Notes under the pieces: generated by a model | Told to the model about the DNA's origin: nothing | Databases searched by the model: none | What the model saw: the letters and a program-made list of their open reading frames with translations, nothing else | Assembly (NCBI GenBank): GCA_016185425.1 | Contig: JACPNQ010000043.1 | Coordinates: forward strand, 62,001-126,000 | Direction: 5' to 3' | Source of the DNA: Acidobacteriota bacterium | GTDB lineage: Bacteria; Acidobacteriota; Terriglobia; Bryobacterales; Bryobacteraceae | DNA: 64,000 bases | Made by a program: the position numbers and the translations under genes | Part shown: in pieces, positions 8,507 through 15,841 of the stretch | How positions within the stretch are numbered: the first letter of the stretch is position 1 | Layout of the letters: every line of letters begins with the position of its first letter

Positions 8507-10362
8507 TGGTCGATTTTTGTCCCTTTCAGCGCGCCGCGGACGGCACTGTTCATCATCAACTCGGCGAGCTTCATTGTGGCCTTGTTGAGGGCTTCCATTT
8601 TGTCGAGGATCAGGCGGTGGTTCTCGCCATGATAGGCGAGTAGCAGCTCGGCGATTCCATTGTCGACGCGGGCGCGCTCTTCCTCACTCAGCTCCAGATA
8701 CGCGTCGTCGCCTTTCGCCTTGTCGACGGCATTCAAGATGCGGTCGGCTTCCACACGCGCCTCGCGCACCTGCCGCTCGTTGAAATCGTCTTCCGCCTTG
8801 GCGAACGATTCGAGGATCATCGCCTCCACCTGTTCGTCGGTCAGGCCATAGCTGGGCTTCACTTCCACCGAATGTTCCTTACCCGTGCGGAGGTCCTTCG
8901 CGCTGACGTTGAGGATGCCGTTTGCGTCGATGAGGAATCGCACTTCGATCTTCGCCATCCCCGCCGGAAGAGGATCGATGTCTTTAAGGTCGAAGCGGGC
9001 CAGACTGCGGCAGTCGCGGACCATTTCGCGTTCGCCCTGGACGACGTGGATAAGCACGTTGCGCTGGCCGTCCACGGCTGTGGTGAATGTCTCTGACGCC
9101 GTGGCCGGAATGGTGGAGTTGCGGTGGATGAGCTTCGACACCACGCCGCCCATCGTCTCAATCCCGAGGCTTAGCGGCGTGACGTCGAGCAGCAGTTTGT
9201 CCTCGACATGCCCGCTCAGAATGCCTGCCTGGACGGCGGCACCGAGGGCGACGACTTCATCCGGATTCAGCTCCGTGTGGGGCTCGGCTTTGAACAGCAC
9301 ACGAACGGCCTCGCGAACCAGCGGGACGCGTGTCGACCCGCCCACCAGGACCACTTCGTCGATCTGCTCCGGTGTGACTCCCGCGTCCGCCATGCAATTG
9401 CGGCACGGCGCGAGAGTGCGGTCGACGATCGGCGTGATCAGCCGTTCGAACACATCGCGGGTGAGTTCGCGGCGGTACGAGCGGCCTTGATAGTGAAACG
9501 CGACCGTGGTCGCTGCGAGCGTGGAGAGCTGATGCTTCGCATCGATGACAGCGCGGCGAAGCGTCTGCACCGCAACGGGATCCATACTCAAATCCAAGCC
9601 CCATTCGGTGGCGATGTCCTCCAGCGCGACGCGGAGGAGAAGGTTATCGAAATCGTCCCCTCCCAGGTGCGTATCGCCATTGGTGGCAAGCACCTCGAAG
9701 ATGCCGTCGTGCAGCTTGAGGATGGAGATATCGAATGTACCGCCGCCCAAATCGTAAACGGCGACGATGCCGTTCTGCCGCTTATCGAGACCGTAGGCGA
9801 GCGCAGCCGCGGTGGGTTCGTTGAGGAGACGCATCACCTGCAACCCGGCGATGCGTCCGGCGTCCTTGGTGGCTTGGCGCTGGGCGTCGTTGAAATAGGC
9901 GGGTACAGTGATCACGGCGTGATCGATGGACTCGCCCAGGTGGGCCTCGGCGTTTCGTTTCAACTGGCGCAGCACCTGCGCGCTGATGCCCGGCGGCGTG
10001 AAGCGCTTGCCGCCGAGCTCGAGTTGGATGACCGACTCTGAGCCGGGCGCAATGTGAAACGGGAACAGCTTCAACTCATCCTGCACATCGGCGACGCCGC
10101 GGCCCATCAGGCGCTTCACCGAGTAGATGGTGCTCTCCGGGTCCGTTATCAATCGCGCCACCGCGGGCGCGCCGACTATCGGCTCGCCATGTTCCGGAAT
10201 GGAGACGACACTCGGAACGATGGGGCTGCCGTCGGCGCCGGGGATGACTTTCGGCGCGGTGAGGTCCATGAAGGCGACGAGTGAATTGGTCGTGCCGAGA
10301 TCGATGCCGACGACGCGGTGCGGCGTTTCTTCGTTCCCGAAATCGATTTGGAAGAGAGACAT
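8503..10362 (-). CDS. hscA: Fe-S cluster assembly chaperone HscA (Hsp70 family)
   Basis: A 619-residue Hsp70. The ATPase half shows phosphate loop 'VVGIDLGTTNSLVAFMD', 'AVYDLGGGTFDISIL' and 'VVLVGGSTRVPLVREAV'. The substrate-binding half begins near residue 390 with 'LLLDVTPLSLGIETMGG'. The length and the ISC operon setting identify it as the specialised chaperone HscA, not DnaK. With HscB it binds the LPPVK motif of IscU and uses ATP hydrolysis to promote cluster release to apo-proteins. It starts 11 bases after hscB and overlaps iscX by 4 bases. Confidence 0.95.
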   Translation of the reverse strand: MSLFQIDFGNEETPHRVVGIDLGTTNSLVAFMDLTAPKVIPGADGSPIVPSVVSIPEHGEPIVGAPAVARLITDPESTIYSVKRLMGRGVADVQDELKLFPFHIAPGSESVIQLELGGKRFTPPGISAQVLRQLKRNAEAHLGESIDHAVITVPAYFNDAQRQATKDAGRIAGLQVMRLLNEPTAAALAYGLDKRQNGIVAVYDLGGGTFDISILKLHDGIFEVLATNGDTHLGGDDFDNLLLRVALEDIATEWGLDLSMDPVAVQTLRRAVIDAKHQLSTLAATTVAFHYQGRSYRRELTRDVFERLITPIVDRTLAPCRNCMADAGVTPEQIDEVVLVGGSTRVPLVREAVRVLFKAEPHTELNPDEVVALGAAVQAGILSGHVEDKLLLDVTPLSLGIETMGGVVSKLIHRNSTIPATASETFTTAVDGQRNVLIHVVQGEREMVRDCRSLARFDLKDIDPLPAGMAKIEVRFLIDANGILNVSAKDLRTGKEHSVEVKPSYGLTDEQVEAMILESFAKAEDDFNERQVREARVEADRILNAVDKAKGDDAYLELSEEERARVDNGIAELLLAYHGENHRLILDKMEALNKATMKLAELMMNSAVRGALKGTKIDQ

Positions 10363-10373
10363 TGTAAGTGAGA

Positions 10374-10922
10374 CTATGCGAGAGTGGCGCGGGCATCGCG
10401 CACGAGGTTCTGTAGATATTTTCGCCGATTCAATAGCGCGCGAAGGCGGGAGAGGGTGTCGCGGGCGGACGCGGCGTCGTACTCGACAAATAGCGTGTCT
10501 CGTTCGCTGTCGATTTCCGACAGCAGCCCTTCAAACTTAGCCAGCGCGCGGACAACTTCCGACTTGGCGTTGGCGTCGCCCTCGCGGGCCTCTTCGAGCG
10601 CCATATTCAACTCGAACACCTCTTCGAGAAGCTCGGGCGGAACATCTTTGCCGCGCTGCTCGCCGATGTCGAAGCCTTCGCCTTTCAACACGTATTCGGC
10701 GCGGGCGACAGGATCGCGAAGGACTCGCCACGCGTCGTTGAGCGTGGCCGAAGCTTCCTCTGCCCAGGCAAGCTGCTGCGCGCTGGCGCGCGCATGCCGG
10801 TCCGGGTGCCATTCGCGGCTATTCGAATAAAAACGGCGCTGGAGGTCTTCGAGATCCAGCGCCAGTTTTTTCTCAATACCGAAAATTGCGAAGTAATCGG
10901 ATGGTGGAGGACCGGAAACCAT
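10374..10922 (-). CDS. hscB: J-domain co-chaperone HscB
   Basis: About 182 residues. The N-terminal J domain has 'DYFAIFGIEKKLALDLEDL' and the essential HPD triad in 'SREWHPDRHA', which stimulates HscA ATPase. The C-terminal three-helix part ('LEEVFELNMALEEAREGD') is the IscU-binding domain of HscB (HSCB_C). I prefer the ATG at 10922, one base after the iscA stop. An in-frame ATG at 10985 would add 21 residues without homology and overlap iscA. The E. coli protein is 171 residues, so the shorter form fits. Confidence 0.92.
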   Translation of the reverse strand: MVSGPPPSDYFAIFGIEKKLALDLEDLQRRFYSNSREWHPDRHARASAQQLAWAEEASATLNDAWRVLRDPVARAEYVLKGEGFDIGEQRGKDVPPELLEEVFELNMALEEAREGDANAKSEVVRALAKFEGLLSEIDSERDTLFVEYDAASARDTLSRLRALLNRRKYLQNLVRDARATLA

Positions 10923-10923
10923 G

Positions 10924-11265
10924 TTAAGCGGAGAACGATGTCCCGCAGCCGCACGATTTGTGGGCATTTGGGTTGACGAACTCAAAGCCGGCCTGCATCA
11001 GTGTTTCCTTGTAGTCGAGCGTCATGCCGTTCAGGAAATTCATGCTCTTCGGATCCACCCAGACCTGGACGCCGTCGAAGTTGAAGATATGGTCCGTCGC
11101 GCGGGGCTTGGTATCGAACTTGAACTGATAGCTCAAACCCGAACAACCCCCGCCAAGCACACCGAGGCGCAACCCGCCGGTGACGCCCTGTTTCTCAAAA
11201 GCCTGGCGAATCTTGCTGACGGCCTTCGGCGTTACGTCAATTGCCGGAGCAGCTTCCGTAGTCAT
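10924..11265 (-). CDS. iscA: A-type Fe-S carrier IscA
   Basis: 113 residues of the HesB/IscA family. The three conserved cluster-binding cysteines are present: Cys41 in 'LGGGCSGLSY' and Cys105/Cys107 in 'KSCGCGTSF'. IscA accepts clusters or iron from IscU and passes them to apo-targets, mainly for 4Fe-4S assembly. The start ATG at 11265 overlaps the iscU stop codon (TAATG), indicating coupled translation. A longer upstream reading frame exists but lies in iscU coding sequence and carries no family similarity. Confidence 0.95.
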   Translation of the reverse strand: MTTEAAPAIDVTPKAVSKIRQAFEKQGVTGGLRLGVLGGGCSGLSYQFKFDTKPRATDHIFNFDGVQVWVDPKSMNFLNGMTLDYKETLMQAGFEFVNPNAHKSCGCGTSFSA

Positions 11266-11678
11266 TAGTGGCTGACCGTTTCCGCGGAAACGCCGGCTCC
11301 CTGCTTGGTGCGGTAGTCGTTGATGGCGGCCTTGATCGCGTCTTCCGCAAGCACCGAGCAATGAATCTTCACCGGCGGAAGTGTGAGTTCATTGACGATG
11401 TCCGTGTTCTTGATTTCCATCGCTTCGTCCACGGTCTTGCCCTTTAGCCATTCTGTGGCGAGTGAGGAGCTGGCGATGGCGCTGCCGCAGCCGAACGTCT
11501 TGAACTTGGCGTCCTCGATGACGCCGGTGCTGGAATTGACCTGGATCTGCAGCTTCATGACGTCGCCGCACTCGGGCGCGCCAACCATGCCGGTGCCCAC
11601 ATCGTTGCGGGACTTGTCGAGAGAACCGACATTGCGCGGATTGTTGTAGTGATCGACAACTTTGTCAGAGTAAGCCAT
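11265..11678 (-). CDS. iscU: Fe-S cluster scaffold protein IscU
   Basis: 137 residues, the scaffold on which IscS-derived sulfur and iron are assembled. Ligands are Cys37 ('GAPECGDVM', with Asp39), Cys64 ('KTFGCGSAIASSS'), and His106-Cys107 ('KIHCSVLAEDAI'). The HscA recognition motif LPPVK sits at 100-104. Family size is about 128 residues; this one has a slightly longer C-terminal tail ending 'SAETVSH'. It lies 21 bases after iscS. All residues needed for function are present. Confidence 0.96.
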   Translation of the reverse strand: MAYSDKVVDHYNNPRNVGSLDKSRNDVGTGMVGAPECGDVMKLQIQVNSSTGVIEDAKFKTFGCGSAIASSSLATEWLKGKTVDEAMEIKNTDIVNELTLPPVKIHCSVLAEDAIKAAINDYRTKQGAGVSAETVSH

Positions 11679-11699
11679 GGTATTTGTTCCTCGAATTCC

Positions 11700-12914
11700 T
11701 TAATGAGCGGTCCACTGGACCTTGCTGAGATCGACGCCATCCTTGAACATCTCCCAAAGCGGGGACAGTTCGCGGAGTTTGTTCACCACGTCGATCATTT
11801 TCTTCGCGACGTAGTCGACTTCTTCTTCGGTGTTGAAGCGGCCCAGGCCGAATCGAATGGAGGTGTGCGCGAGATCGTCGCCCAGCCCCAACGCCTTGAG
11901 CACGTAGCTTGGTTCAAGCGTCGCCGACGTGCAGGCTGAGCCGGAGGAAACCGCGATGTCGTTAATGCCCATCAGCAGGCTCTCGCCTTCGACGTAGGCA
12001 AAGCTCATGTTGAGATTGTTGGGCAGCCGGTGCTCCATCGAGCCGTTGATGTAGACCTCCTCGAGATTCGATTCCAGCGTCTTGCGCAGCTTGTCGCGAA
12101 GGCCGCGGAGACGAACCGACTCTTCCGGCATCTCTTTTTGCGCAATTTCGCACGCCGCGCCTAGCCCGGCGATTCCGGGGACATTCAACGTGCCGGAGCG
12201 CATGCCGCGTTCGTGACCGCCGCCGTCCATCTGCGCCGTAAGCTGCACGCGCGGGCTCTTGCGGCGGACGTAGAGAGCGCCGGCGCCCTTCGGCCCGTAG
12301 ATCTTATGAGCCGTGATCGACATCAGGTCGATCGAGTCTTCAATAACGTTTACGGGCACCTTCCCGACCGCCTGCACGGCGTCGGAATGGAACAGGACGC
12401 CCTTTTCCTTCGCGATCTTGCCGATTTCCTTGATCGGTTGCAGCACGCCGATTTCGTTATTGGCGTACATGATGCTGATCAGGATGGTCTTGTCCGTGAT
12501 CGAGTCCCGGAGCATGTCGAGGTCGATCAGACCGTCGCCCTTCAGCGGAAGATACGTGATGCGGCAGCCCTTCTTTTCCAGGTGCTTGCAGGTGTCGAGG
12601 ACGGCTTTATGTTCCGTCGCGGCGGTGATGATGTGATTGCCCTTTTCGGCATACATCTCCGCGACCCCTTTGAGCGCCAGGTTGTTCGACTCGGTCGCGC
12701 CGCTGGTGAAGACGATTTCTTTGGAGTTGGCGCCGACAAGCGAAGCGATCTGCTTGCGGGACTTTTCAACAGCGTCCTCCGCCGCCCAGCCGTAGGCATG
12801 GTTCCGGCTCGCGGCGTTGCCGAAGTTGTCGGAGAAATAGGGCAGCATCGCCTCCAGTACCCGCGGATCGACTGGGGTGGTGGCATGGTTGTCGAAATAG
12901 ATCGGCTTAGACAT
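11700..12914 (-). CDS. iscS: Cysteine desulfurase IscS
   Basis: A 404-residue PLP enzyme converting cysteine to alanine and delivering persulfide sulfur to IscU and other acceptors. The PLP lysine is Lys204 in 'SITAHKIYGPKG'. The catalytic loop cysteine is Cys328 in 'SSGSACTSATLEPSYVL'. The N-terminus 'PIYFDNHATTPVDPRVLEAM' and C-terminus 'VDLSKVQWTAH' match housekeeping IscS, not the NifS or SufS forms. It starts 9 bases after iscR ends, within one operon. Confidence 0.97.
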   Translation of the reverse strand: MSKPIYFDNHATTPVDPRVLEAMLPYFSDNFGNAASRNHAYGWAAEDAVEKSRKQIASLVGANSKEIVFTSGATESNNLALKGVAEMYAEKGNHIITAATEHKAVLDTCKHLEKKGCRITYLPLKGDGLIDLDMLRDSITDKTILISIMYANNEIGVLQPIKEIGKIAKEKGVLFHSDAVQAVGKVPVNVIEDSIDLMSITAHKIYGPKGAGALYVRRKSPRVQLTAQMDGGGHERGMRSGTLNVPGIAGLGAACEIAQKEMPEESVRLRGLRDKLRKTLESNLEEVYINGSMEHRLPNNLNMSFAYVEGESLLMGINDIAVSSGSACTSATLEPSYVLKALGLGDDLAHTSIRFGLGRFNTEEEVDYVAKKMIDVVNKLRELSPLWEMFKDGVDLSKVQWTAH

Positions 12915-12923
12915 TAGAAATAC

Positions 12924-13412
12924 CTATGGATTCAGTACAGTCAGGTTCGGAATCGAAATTGTTGGCTGGGCGGCCGTTGGTACAACGCGCGGTGTGCTCT
13001 GTTCCCCGTCGGCGGCCAGTTCCGCCATGGAAAGGTTGCCGAGCAACCGGAGAATGCCTTCGTGGACACGCCGGAGCGGATCACGGATATTGCACCGTTG
13101 CTGATGGGCGCAGTCATCCTCGCCATTCTCCACAAAACAGGCCGTGAGGAACACCGGACCGTCGATGGCACGGACTACATCCAACGCCGAGATCCCCTTC
13201 GGATCCCCCTTCAGCCGGTAGCCGCCATTGGTGCCGTGCTCGGACGCCAGGAAACCGCTTTTGGCCAGCTTTTGCAGTACTTTAGAAAGAACGGGGACGG
13301 GAATTCCGTAGCAGTCGGCAATTTCTTTCGCGCTAGCCGATCGCGGACGAACTCCGGTCAAGTGCTTCAGCGCAATGAGCCCGTAATCCGCTTTCTTGGT
13401 GAGTTTCAGCAT
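12924..13412 (-). CDS. iscR: Rrf2-family Fe-S regulator, IscR-like
   Basis: 162 residues: a winged helix ('LTKKADYGLIALKHLTG', 'VPVLSKVLQKLAKSGFLAS', 'GGYRLKGDPKGISALDVVRAI'), then a three-cysteine cluster site at Cys92, Cys101 and Cys107. By position it is the ISC operon's sensor and repressor. Its ligands are unusual: spacing is C-x8-C-x5-C against C-x5-C-x5-C-x2-H in E. coli IscR, and the His position is Arg110. Asp9 ('KKADYG') matches the Asp ligand of NsrR. It may sense cluster status or nitric oxide. The cysteine-free tail after residue 135 is a low-complexity extension. Two palindromes upstream are likely its operators. Confidence 0.88.
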   Translation of the reverse strand: MLKLTKKADYGLIALKHLTGVRPRSASAKEIADCYGIPVPVLSKVLQKLAKSGFLASEHGTNGGYRLKGDPKGISALDVVRAIDGPVFLTACFVENGEDDCAHQQRCNIRDPLRRVHEGILRLLGNLSMAELAADGEQSTPRVVPTAAQPTISIPNLTVLNP

Positions 13413-13429
13413 CGGACAGCCTGAATTGA

Positions 13430-13442
13430 GACTGATTCGGTC
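13430..13442 (-). promoter_or_regulatory. Putative IscR-type operator, site A
   Basis: Read on the minus strand, GACCGAATCAGTC matches 12 of 13 positions of the core of the E. coli type 1 IscR box (GACTRWWWYAGTC). It lies 18-30 bases upstream of the iscR start, where binding would block transcription. The outer arms of the 25-bp box are not conserved. The same core recurs at 13489-13501, which strengthens the call. Confidence 0.5.
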
Positions 13443-13488
13443 CTACTTGATGGTACCGCACCGCGGAGTCTCCCGCAATACAAACTGC

Positions 13489-13501
13489 GACCGAAATAGT
13501 C
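13489..13501 (+). promoter_or_regulatory. Putative IscR-type operator, site B
   Basis: GACCGAAATAGTC, a near-palindrome sharing its first seven bases (GACCGAA) and last four bases (AGTC) with site A, and 12 of 13 core positions with the type 1 IscR box. Its centre is 59 bp from the centre of site A. Two sites in front of iscR fit negative autoregulation of the ISC operon by cluster-loaded regulator. A weaker 9 of 13 match lies at 13508-13520. Confidence 0.5.
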
Positions 13502-13617
13502 CAGAATACCTCATAGAGTCGGAAACCCCCCGCCAGGATTCAGAATCGTGAAGGAATTCGGGACCACGTCCGATGATGAGAAAAGGACTAGTCAGTCAAC
13601 GGTGCCTGCATCTGCGG

Positions 13618-13623
13618 TATAAT
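13618..13623 (+). promoter_or_regulatory. -10 box for the polyprenyl-phosphate sugar transferase gene
   Basis: A perfect TATAAT, 74 bases before the ATG at 13698. No convincing TTGACA lies 16-18 bases upstream, so the promoter may need an activator. The leader of about 70 bases shows no riboswitch fold that I can see. The rest of 13502-13617 holds no gene. Confidence 0.45.
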
Positions 13624-13697
13624 TCACAAAGGCTTATTTTTCATGCACTTCGGTTACAGTACGCGGCAATGGAAGGACCGAGAGGCGCATTAGCCAG

Positions 13698-15095
13698 ATG
13701 ATCCGGCTCTTCCAGGTATTTATTCCAACTAGTGTCGTCGCGCTTCTGATTTCGGAAGTGATTTTGCTCTTCCTATGCTTCGTCGTTGCGATGGTGAGCA
13801 TCCTGGATGTCGACCCGGAGTTTATGATGTTTTACGATGGGGGTGCTCCGCGCATCGCGATCGCTGTAGTCAGTATCCTCATGGGGCTTTACTTCCAGGA
13901 TCTGTATACCGAGTTACGCATCCGCAGCCGGATATTCCTCGTGCAGCAGTTTATGATGGCCGTCGGCCTGTCATTCCTCGTCCAGGCGATGTCCACCTAT
14001 GTGAATCCGAATCTCATCCTGCCCCGGTGGGTGATGATCTATGCGTCCGGGATGATTCTGGTACTGTTGCCGGCCTGGCGGTACATGTTCTGCCGGTTGG
14101 TGCTTACATCCATCAACGCTCCGCCGGTCCTGCTGATGGGAACCTCCACGATTCTGGGTGAGATCAGCCGCCACCTGCAGGAACGCATCGAAATGGGCTT
14201 CCGTGTGGTGGGCTACCTGGATGATACCGGTGGGAGCGACCCGAAAACGGACATGGGAGCGATACCATGCCTGGGCACTGTAGATGACCTGCGGGAAGTG
14301 GTCGATGCGAAAAAGCCCGTGCGAATTGTCGTCGGCATGTCGGAGCGCCGCGCCCGGTTGCCCGTTTACGAGCTGCTCGATTTCCGCCTCGCCGGCATTC
14401 ACGTGGAAGAAGCCGCCGCGCTCTATGAAAGCTGCTTCGGCCGGGTATCGACACGGAATCTCCGGCCGTCGCAATTGGTGTTTTCGAGCGAGCTCGGGCC
14501 CAGCACCAGAAGCGTGGGGCTGCAGAAAATTTATTCTTTCTTGGCGGCGCTTATCGGTGCCATATTGATGCTGCCAATCATGCTAATCGCCGCGCTACTG
14601 GTACGAATCACATCCAAGGGACCAGTCCTATATCGGCAGACGCGAGTCGGACTGAACGGAAAACACATCTCGGTGCTGAAGTTCCGGTCCATGTTCGTCG
14701 ACGCCGAAGCGCGCACAGGCGCAGTGTGGGCCTCGAAAAACGATCCCCGTATCACCATCGTCGGCAAGTATCTGCGTAAGTTCCGGATCGATGAGTTTCC
14801 GCAGTTCTGGAACGTGTTGAAGGGCGATATGAGTTTTGTCGGGCCCCGCCCGGAGCGCCCGGAGTTCGTCCAGGCGCTATCGGAGAAGATCCCGTTCTAC
14901 CGCCAGCGGCATTGCGTAAAACCAGGCCTGACGGGCTGGGCGCAGATCAATCACAAGTACGGCGACACCATCGAAGATACAATTACCAAGCTCGAATACG
15001 ATCTCTACTACATCAAGCACATATCGTTTTCGCTCGATATCTATATCATCCTCAATACCCTAAAAACTGTGCTTTTGGGACGCGGCGCCCAGTAA
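13698..15095 (+). CDS. Polyprenyl glycosylphosphotransferase initiating exopolysaccharide synthesis
   Basis: 465 residues. The N-terminal half has four to five membrane helices ('ALLISEVILLFLCFVVAMVS', 'WVMIYASGMILVLLPAW') and a nucleotide-binding-like domain ('PVLLMGTSTILGEISRHL', 'VVGYLDDTGG'). The C-terminal half is the catalytic sugar transferase domain (PF02397). Its blocks are 'RITSKGPVLYRQTRVGLNGK', 'LKFRSMFVDAE', 'RKFRIDEFPQFWNVLKGDM', 'FVGPRPERPEF' and 'KPGLTGWAQINHKYGD'. It transfers a sugar-1-phosphate to undecaprenyl phosphate, the first step of exopolysaccharide or O-antigen repeat assembly. The layout fits the TIGR03013/EpsB-type subgroup. It is alone here; no other polysaccharide genes flank it. 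Confidence 0.92.
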   Translation: MIRLFQVFIPTSVVALLISEVILLFLCFVVAMVSILDVDPEFMMFYDGGAPRIAIAVVSILMGLYFQDLYTELRIRSRIFLVQQFMMAVGLSFLVQAMSTYVNPNLILPRWVMIYASGMILVLLPAWRYMFCRLVLTSINAPPVLLMGTSTILGEISRHLQERIEMGFRVVGYLDDTGGSDPKTDMGAIPCLGTVDDLREVVDAKKPVRIVVGMSERRARLPVYELLDFRLAGIHVEEAAALYESCFGRVSTRNLRPSQLVFSSELGPSTRSVGLQKIYSFLAALIGAILMLPIMLIAALLVRITSKGPVLYRQTRVGLNGKHISVLKFRSMFVDAEARTGAVWASKNDPRITIVGKYLRKFRIDEFPQFWNVLKGDMSFVGPRPERPEFVQALSEKIPFYRQRHCVKPGLTGWAQINHKYGDTIEDTITKLEYDLYYIKHISFSLDIYIILNTLKTVLLGRGAQ

Positions 15096-15830
15096 CTACA
15101 TATACATTCCGCCGTTTACGTCGAGCACATGGCCGGTAACATACCCGGCGCCATCCGAGGCCAGAAATTTCACCGCTTCGGCAATATCTTCCGATGCCCC
15201 GAACCGGGCCAGCGGAATGTTCGCCAGCATCTTCTGCTTCAGCTCCTCGCTCAGCACAGCGGTCATATCGGTTGAGACGAACCCCGGCGCCACGGCGTTC
15301 ACGGTGATATTCCGGCTGCTCAGCTCACGCGCCAGCGACTTCGTCAATCCGATCAGCCCCGCCTTCGCCGCCACGTAGTTCGCCTGACCGGCGTTCCCCA
15401 TCTCGCCCACCACCGACACGATATTGATAATCCGGCCCCACCGCTCTTTCATCATCCCTTGCATCACCGCCTGGCTGGCGTAGAATGAACCGCTGAGGTT
15501 CGTATCGATCACCGATTCCCAGTCCTCGGTCTTCATGCGCAGCGCAAGGCCGTCCTTGGTGATCCCGGCGTTGTTGACCAGAATGTGAATCGGTCCGAAG
15601 TCCTTCGCGGCCTGCCCGATAGCCTGCACGATCGAGTCTTTCGAGGACAGATCGATGGCCACCGCCATCGCCTCATGCCCCTGCGCGCGGATCGCGGCGG
15701 CGACTTCTTCACAACGGTCGAGCGTCCTGGCGGCGACAACCACGCGGGCCCCGGCGGCGGCCAGCGCTTCGGCGCAGGCCTTCCCGATGCCCCGGCTTGC
15801 GCCAGTGACAAAAGCGGTACGAACTATCAT
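15096..15830 (-). CDS. fabG: 3-oxoacyl-ACP reductase FabG
   Basis: A short-chain dehydrogenase of about 244 residues. NADPH site 'VTGASRGIGKACAEAL', 'ILVNNAGITKDGLALRM', and the catalytic Ser-Tyr-Lys in 'IINIVSVVGEMGNAGQANYVAAKAG'. 'KDGLALRMKTEDWESVIDTNL' and the 'VTGHVLDVNGGMYM' end are characteristic of FabG, the beta-ketoacyl-ACP reductase of fatty acid synthesis. I choose the ATG at 15830, which starts directly at the first strand. An upstream ATG at 15848 adds six residues and overlaps the ubiD start codon region. It abuts the previous gene's stop with no intergenic space, convergent. Confidence 0.92.
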   Translation of the reverse strand: MIVRTAFVTGASRGIGKACAEALAAAGARVVVAARTLDRCEEVAAAIRAQGHEAMAVAIDLSSKDSIVQAIGQAAKDFGPIHILVNNAGITKDGLALRMKTEDWESVIDTNLSGSFYASQAVMQGMMKERWGRIINIVSVVGEMGNAGQANYVAAKAGLIGLTKSLARELSSRNITVNAVAPGFVSTDMTAVLSEELKQKMLANIPLARFGASEDIAEAVKFLASDGAGYVTGHVLDVNGGMYM

Positions 15831-15841
15831 GGAATCATCAT

